The position numbers and the translations under genes were made by a program. Shown here piece by piece: positions 59,563 to 64,000 of a stretch of 64,000 nucleotides of DNA. The stretch is taken from contig CAMVOK010000002.1 of assembly GCA_947169115.1 (NCBI GenBank), positions 102,222-166,221 of the forward strand, in the 5' to 3' direction. Under the pieces are notes generated by a model that saw only the letters and a program-made list of their open reading frames with translations, ran no database searches and had not been told where the DNA came from. The stretch is from an uncultured Prevotellaceae bacterium (GTDB taxonomy: Bacteria; Bacteroidota; Bacteroidia; Bacteroidales; Bacteroidaceae). Positions within the stretch are counted from its first letter, which is position 1. Each line of letters begins with the position of its first letter.

Positions 59563-62096
59563 TTCTTGATGGAGTTATCGTCCTTCAGGCCATAATGACT
59601 ATCAGCATACATGCCATAATGACCATAGTTTCCATATTTGCCGTAGTTACCATAGCGTCCGTATTTGCCGTAAACGCCATAGCCGTAGTAGTAGCCATAC
59701 TTGCGGCGCGACATGTCAATACCGTTGATGGCAATGCTCGCATTAGGGAGTTTGCCCTCATCTGCCAACTGGTTGAGCAGACCAAAACTTGACTTGGGTG
59801 TATAGTCTGCCCGGCAAACTAGTACGCAGCAGTCGGCATGTTCCGCAATCTGCAGCGTGTCAGTGACAAGTCCTAAGGGTGCCGAGTCGAAGATAACATA
59901 GTCGTATTGCTGCTCCAGCAGATTTACCACTTGTCGAAAGGCTTTTCGCGCCAAGAGTTCAGAGGGGTTAGGCGGGACAGGGCCTGACAGTAGTAGGTGC
60001 AGGTTGTCGTTGACACCAGACTCAACTATCTGCCGCTGTACGTCATCGAGTGTGACCTGCTCCTTAGTGAGCAATGTGGTGATACCGAGGTTATTGTCTG
60101 GAATACCAAACAGCCGCCCCAGTGCCGGTTTGCGTATATCAAGTCCGCAAAGCACCACCTTCTGTCCCAGCAGGGCGAAGCTCATGGCCAGATTGGCGGC
60201 ACAGAAGGTCTTGCCTTCGCCTGAGATGCTGGAGGTGAAGAGAATTTTCTTCTCATGCACCTTCAGCAGGAATTTGATATTGGTTCGCAAGGAGCGAAAA
60301 ATTTCGTCCATCTGAGTATTCTTGTTTTCATGCACCACAATGCCTGCCGATGACTTCACGTTGTCGCTGGCCATCGGTATGTCGGCAATAATGGGCAGTT
60401 TGGTAAGACTCTGCACATCATCGTGCCCCTCAATATGGTAGCGGAGCAGACCGATGATCCAGATAATCGACAAAGGCATGACAAACGCCAACAGCAGGGC
60501 AGTAAGGAGCACCAGCGCCTTTTTGGGTTGCACAATTCCTTCGTTGAGCGGCTCGTCAATGAGCCGTCCCTTGTCGGCAGTCGCTGCGAGCGAGATGCTG
60601 TTCTCCTCGCGTTTTTGCAGTAGCAGCAGCAGGATGCCCGACTGCACCTCCTGATGGCGGCCTATCTGTGTCAGCACTTGTTCCTGAGCTGGCGCACCAG
60701 CCACCTGTCGTTGGTACTTTGCATATTGCTCCATAATACTCTGCCGGGCGATGTCGGCTGAATGACGGGCCTGCAGCAAAGCGGTCGAAATACTGGCAGC
60801 CATGTCGTCGATGGTTGCAGTGAGTGTCTGCACCTGAGGCGCATCCTCGTTAGCGGCAGTCAGCAGACGGTTGCGGCTGAGCACAGTCCGGTTGTAGTCG
60901 CTGATAAGCTGCGTAGTGGCTCCGTCGGTGAGTCCTACGTTGGAGGGTATCACCTGATACTTGTTGCGAGGGTCTCCGACATAATTACGCAGATAGTCGA
61001 TAAGTCGGATCTGGGCATCGGCCTCCGACAGGCGGGTAGAGAACTGGTTGCTCATCTGAACGGCCTGTGTAGCATCAACAGAGAGACCGGTCACCGCATG
61101 ACTGCGTTTATAGTTGGCGAGTTCATCTTCAGTAAGTCCTAACTCTTCGTTGATTTTCCTCACACGCTCGTTAATAAACTCCTCGGTGCGCAGTGCCACC
61201 TCATTTTTGTCGGCATTGGCCGTGCGGTTATAGCATACGGCCAACCGACGCAGAAAGTCCATGCCACGTTGCGGGTTCTTGTCGGTCAGAGTTACCATGA
61301 CAATGTCGGTGCGCTTGCTGATGGGTTCCACTGTCATGGCTGACAGATAGTTGGTAGCCACCATCATTGGTGGTAGAATAGTGATAACATACGTGTCGCC
61401 CGTCTTCATCTGATAACGGTCAGAAGCAGTCAGCGTCAGTGTACCGAGACCAGTGTTGATATATGCGGGTAGTGTGTCTATCTTCTCCTGAAAGTCCTGT
61501 ACGCTATTGACATCCTCGTTTCCTGGTTGATATACATGACCAACAACAGAGTAGCCCTTTTGGTTTCGTGTCAATTCCATTTTTATGCCAGATTTAATGT
61601 CCGAGTCCAAAAAATCTTTATCGAGACTGTCAAGCACAACTGGATCCAGTTCGACGCTGACTGGCCGTTTGCGATAGACGAGCTCTTTCTTAATACGCGC
61701 TTTGAAGCGATATTCTGTATTAAGATGTAGTTCGCGAACCACATCGCGCATTAGAATGCGCGACTGCAAGAACTCTACTTCGTTGTCAATACCCGCAGAG
61801 TTGGTTACAAACCCTAAGTCTGTCATACTGGAGAGCAACTCCGAAGCATTACGGTTTTGATTCCGCTCGTCTCTTATCAACATGCGAGCCGACAGTTTGT
61901 AGGATGGGTCGGTATATCGCAGATAGATAATTGCCCCACTCACGATGATGATCATCGAGAAGAGAAAATACTGCCAGTTGAGCACTACCATTGGAATTAG
62001 TTTCTCAAACTTAATACCCAAAAAGGGACTCTCACTGTCTTCCAACAGTCTGTCTAACTGTTCTAAGTCAATTTTTGTTTCCTTTGAATTATTCAT
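59559..62096 (-). CDS. Exopolysaccharide copolymerase/tyrosine kinase, Wzc-like
   Basis: 845 residues. Two membrane helices (YFLFSMIIIVSGAIIYL and VLLTALLLAFVMPLSIIWII) flank a long periplasmic coiled-coil Wzz domain. The cytoplasmic BY-kinase domain has Walker A SSISGEGKTF, Walker A' LCGLDIRKP and Walker B YVIFDSAP. The C-terminus is a Tyr/Gly-rich autophosphorylation tail (KYGYYYGYGVYGKYGRYGNY and on). Controls chain length and export with Wza. Confidence 0.94.
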   Translation of the reverse strand: MNNSKETKIDLEQLDRLLEDSESPFLGIKFEKLIPMVVLNWQYFLFSMIIIVSGAIIYLRYTDPSYKLSARMLIRDERNQNRNASELLSSMTDLGFVTNSAGIDNEVEFLQSRILMRDVVRELHLNTEYRFKARIKKELVYRKRPVSVELDPVVLDSLDKDFLDSDIKSGIKMELTRNQKGYSVVGHVYQPGNEDVNSVQDFQEKIDTLPAYINTGLGTLTLTASDRYQMKTGDTYVITILPPMMVATNYLSAMTVEPISKRTDIVMVTLTDKNPQRGMDFLRRLAVCYNRTANADKNEVALRTEEFINERVRKINEELGLTEDELANYKRSHAVTGLSVDATQAVQMSNQFSTRLSEADAQIRLIDYLRNYVGDPRNKYQVIPSNVGLTDGATTQLISDYNRTVLSRNRLLTAANEDAPQVQTLTATIDDMAASISTALLQARHSADIARQSIMEQYAKYQRQVAGAPAQEQVLTQIGRHQEVQSGILLLLLQKREENSISLAATADKGRLIDEPLNEGIVQPKKALVLLTALLLAFVMPLSIIWIIGLLRYHIEGHDDVQSLTKLPIIADIPMASDNVKSSAGIVVHENKNTQMDEIFRSLRTNIKFLLKVHEKKILFTSSISGEGKTFCAANLAMSFALLGQKVVLCGLDIRKPALGRLFGIPDNNLGITTLLTKEQVTLDDVQRQIVESGVNDNLHLLLSGPVPPNPSELLARKAFRQVVNLLEQQYDYVIFDSAPLGLVTDTLQIAEHADCCVLVCRADYTPKSSFGLLNQLADEGKLPNASIAINGIDMSRRKYGYYYGYGVYGKYGRYGNYGKYGNYGHYGMYADSHYGLKDDNSIKK

Positions 62097-62115
62097 ATCG
62101 TTTATATTTTGGATT

Positions 62116-62709
62116 TCATCTTTCAGATACTATGACCCAAAAAGTCTTGAAGACAAGGGCGATGTCATAGAAGAACGAATGTTTCTTGACATATTCCAAA
62201 TACAGTCTTATCTTTTCCTGCATGATGACCTCAATATAGTATTTTTCCGGGTCTTCAGCCTTTTCCAATAATTCATTCTCGTTAAGAAATTTAATAGATG
62301 CAGGATCTGTGATACCAGGCCGGACATCCAGCACGTGCATTTGTTCGGGAGTCCAGAAATTCACATAGTGGCGAACCTCCGGTCTCGGCCCCACCAGGCT
62401 CATATCGCCCACCAATACATTGATGAGCTGAGGCAGTTCATCGAACTTGAACTTACGGATAAAGTAGCCGGAACGGGTTATGCGAGGGTCGCGGCCACCA
62501 ATCGTAATAAGACTTCCCGTATCAGAACCGGCTCGCATAGAGCGGAACTTAAAGATACGGAAATCCCTGTTGTACCTTCCCACACGTATCTGGCGATAAA
62601 ACACCGGTCCCTTTGAATCTGCCTTGATCCAAATGGCAAGAACCAAAAAGAGGGGACTTAGCAGAATGAGTCCAAGTCCGCTCGCAACTATATCGAATAA
62701 TCTTTTCAC
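62116..62709 (-). CDS. Initiating sugar transferase (undecaprenyl-phosphate glycosyl-1-phosphate transferase)
   Basis: 197 residues. A short N-terminal helix (DIVASGLGLILLSPLFLVLA) and the WcaJ/PglC-type catalytic core: GPVFYRQIRVGRYNRDFRIF, KFRSMRAGSD, RKFKFDELPQLINVL and GDMSLVGPRPE. It starts the repeat unit on the lipid carrier at the inner membrane. Overlaps the aminotransferase stop by four bases. Confidence 0.92.
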   Translation of the reverse strand: MKRLFDIVASGLGLILLSPLFLVLAIWIKADSKGPVFYRQIRVGRYNRDFRIFKFRSMRAGSDTGSLITIGGRDPRITRSGYFIRKFKFDELPQLINVLVGDMSLVGPRPEVRHYVNFWTPEQMHVLDVRPGITDPASIKFLNENELLEKAEDPEKYYIEVIMQEKIRLYLEYVKKHSFFYDIALVFKTFWVIVSER

Positions 62710-63986
62710 AAATTCTTGATGATATCTACGAAGTTAGTTATCACATAGTCCACTTCCTCGTCGGTGAGACGGGTGTACAATGGCAGTGTTATCTCATTTT
62801 CAAACAGATGGTACGCATTCGGATAATCAGCAATATCAAAACCCAGTGCCTTGTATGCCGTCATCATCGGCAGTGGTTTGAAATGTACATTCGTGGCAAT
62901 ACCTCGTTCTGCCATCTGTTCCATCACCCGGTTCACCTCTTCGCGACTTTTACCCGGCAGGCGAACCATATATAAGTGATGTGAACTACAATGCTCTGCA
63001 TCCTTGTGATTCAGTATTACCACATTCAGACCGTCGAGTGCGGCATTGTAGCGAGCTACGATCTCCTGCCTTCTCTCCAGCATCTTGGGATAACGCAGCA
63101 TCTGCACCAAGCCAAGAGATGCCATGATGTCCGTCATGTTACATTTATACCAAGGGCCGATGATGTCGTATTCCCACATACCGGCCTTTGTTTTGGCTAA
63201 AGCATCCTTGTTCTGTCCATGCAGGCTGAACAGTTGAGATATACGATACAACAGTTCATTCCATGTTTCACCTTCGACATAAGGCACATTGGGCATATAA
63301 TTTCTTAATTCTTCATTCTTAACTCTTAAATCTCCAAATGGCAGCTTCCATGTGAGAGCACCCCCTTCAGCAGTAGTAAAGTTTTTCACCGCATGGAAAC
63401 TGAATGCACTGAAATCCGCAATGGCTCCAGCCATCTTTCCTTTTCTTACAGCACCAAATGCATGGGCACAATCAGCCGTCACAACAATCCTGCCTATCTT
63501 CGCCTGCAGCGCATTGGCAGGTTTGAACAGGCTCTTCTTCCGCTCCACAATCTCATACACCCTGTCATAGTCAGCCACGATGCCTGCAATATCCACCGGC
63601 ATAATCACCTTGGTTCTCTCCGTGATAGCCTGCTCCAACTGCTCATAGTCCATCTCAACATTGTCCTTCTGGCTATCCACCATGACCAACCGGCAACCCA
63701 CATGCTGTGTAACTGAGGCCGTAGCCGTATAGGTGTATGCCGGAACGATTACTTCGTCTTCTGGCTGCACATTCAGCAAATGGAGCATCATCTCCATGGC
63801 TGCTGTTGCCGAACTCAGACAAACAGTCTTGACCGTCCCCACATATTCCGAAATCTGCGTTTCCAGTTTCTTAGTGCGAGGCCCTGTCGTAATCCATCCC
63901 GACAGTATAGCATCTCTTACTTCTTTTGCCTCTTCCTCACTCATGTCAGGAGGAGAGAAAGGAATTTTCAATTTCATTTTTGTCAT
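62706..63986 (-). CDS. DegT/DnrJ/EryC1/StrS aminotransferase
   Basis: 426 residues. PLP-dependent sugar aminotransferase making an amino sugar for the polysaccharide. PAYTYTATASVTQHVGC, VVTADCAHAFGAVRKGK and FSFHAVKNFTTAEGGAL, with the PLP lysine, are family motifs; HHLYMVRLPG is the later region. After EGGALTWKLP comes GDLRVKNEELRNYM, encoded by TTAAGAGTTAAGAATG-type repeat words, an apparent in-frame insertion. ATG 63986 or 63977 could be the start; gene is complete within the window. Confidence 0.9.
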   Translation of the reverse strand: MTKMKLKIPFSPPDMSEEEAKEVRDAILSGWITTGPRTKKLETQISEYVGTVKTVCLSSATAAMEMMLHLLNVQPEDEVIVPAYTYTATASVTQHVGCRLVMVDSQKDNVEMDYEQLEQAITERTKVIMPVDIAGIVADYDRVYEIVERKKSLFKPANALQAKIGRIVVTADCAHAFGAVRKGKMAGAIADFSAFSFHAVKNFTTAEGGALTWKLPFGDLRVKNEELRNYMPNVPYVEGETWNELLYRISQLFSLHGQNKDALAKTKAGMWEYDIIGPWYKCNMTDIMASLGLVQMLRYPKMLERRQEIVARYNAALDGLNVVILNHKDAEHCSSHHLYMVRLPGKSREEVNRVMEQMAERGIATNVHFKPLPMMTAYKALGFDIADYPNAYHLFENEITLPLYTRLTDEEVDYVITNFVDIIKNL

Positions 63987-64000
63987 ATAACGTTTCTTTT

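Noticed and set aside
59475..59792. 105-codon plus-strand hydrophobic frame
   Set aside because: It is the antisense of the Tyr/Gly-rich tail of the Wzc-like kinase.

Overview
The window looks like a chromosome segment of a Prevotellaceae-type bacterium (Prevotella/Segatella relatives, order Bacteroidales). The evidence is internal. Genes are preceded by the Bacteroidota -7 box TAnnTTTG (mostly TATCTTTG, TAACTTTG or TACCTTTG) and mostly lack Shine-Dalgarno sites. The gene set is typical of the group: a fused fucokinase/GDP-fucose pyrophosphorylase, type III glutamine synthetase, GT3 glycogen synthase beside an alpha-glucan phosphorylase, a BspA-type leucine-rich-repeat surface protein with a sorting-type tail, HU-like and DUF3987 proteins, and a Wzc/Wza exopolysaccharide cluster. 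I ran no searches; family names come from motifs and memory.

Layout. 1-2.5 kb: start of a GH13 amylase, fabD, a 42-residue ORF and a cytoplasmic GH109-like oxidoreductase. 2.5-8.4 kb: a GDP-fucose operon (manC-gmd-fcl-fkp) carrying both the de novo and the salvage route. 8.4-20.5 kb: mostly housekeeping genes (TPR protein, glnS, a glycosyltransferase, rarA, a KDG kinase/KDPG aldolase pair, map, tsaD, a phosphatase) and a second, secreted GH109-like enzyme. 20.6-26 kb: an accessory island with an HU-like gene interrupted by two amber codons, two proteins that share an in-frame palindromic element, a DUF559 nuclease gene set inside REP/BIME-like hairpin repeats, an orphan structured leader and a DUF3987 protein. 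26-45.9 kb: a BspA-like surface protein, rplU-rpmA, tRNA-Thr(CGU), manA, queF and a four-gene run, glnN, queD-queE, a TIR-like protein, a GH92 mannosidase, rhodanese and lipoprotein genes, TPR proteins and a Na+/Ca2+ antiporter. 46-55.1 kb: glycogen synthase, phosphorylase and a TamB-like protein. 55.1-56.8 kb: a HEPN/MNT toxin-antitoxin pair cut at its 3' end by an IS21 remnant. 56.9-64 kb: an exopolysaccharide operon on the minus strand (aminotransferase, initiating sugar transferase, Wzc, HAD phosphatase, Wza, His-rich membrane peptide, sugar-transferase scrap, UDP-glucuronate epimerase).

How the parts fit. manA (29.6 kb) and manC-gmd-fcl-fkp make GDP-mannose and GDP-fucose, which can feed surface glycans. 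GH92 and GH109-like enzymes suggest growth on mannose- and HexNAc-containing glycans. The GT3 synthase and phosphorylase handle glycogen storage and use. queD, queE and queF give three steps of queuosine precursor synthesis.

The most unusual content is in repeats rather than genes: BIME-like modules that supply the stop codon of a DUF559 nuclease gene; an element translated in the same frame in two unrelated proteins; arrays of a small dyad with an exact 23-bp period at three intergenic sites; a promoter-bearing repeat in two copies 14 kb apart, each upstream of a gene; and intergenic word repeats that have entered coding sequences in frame.
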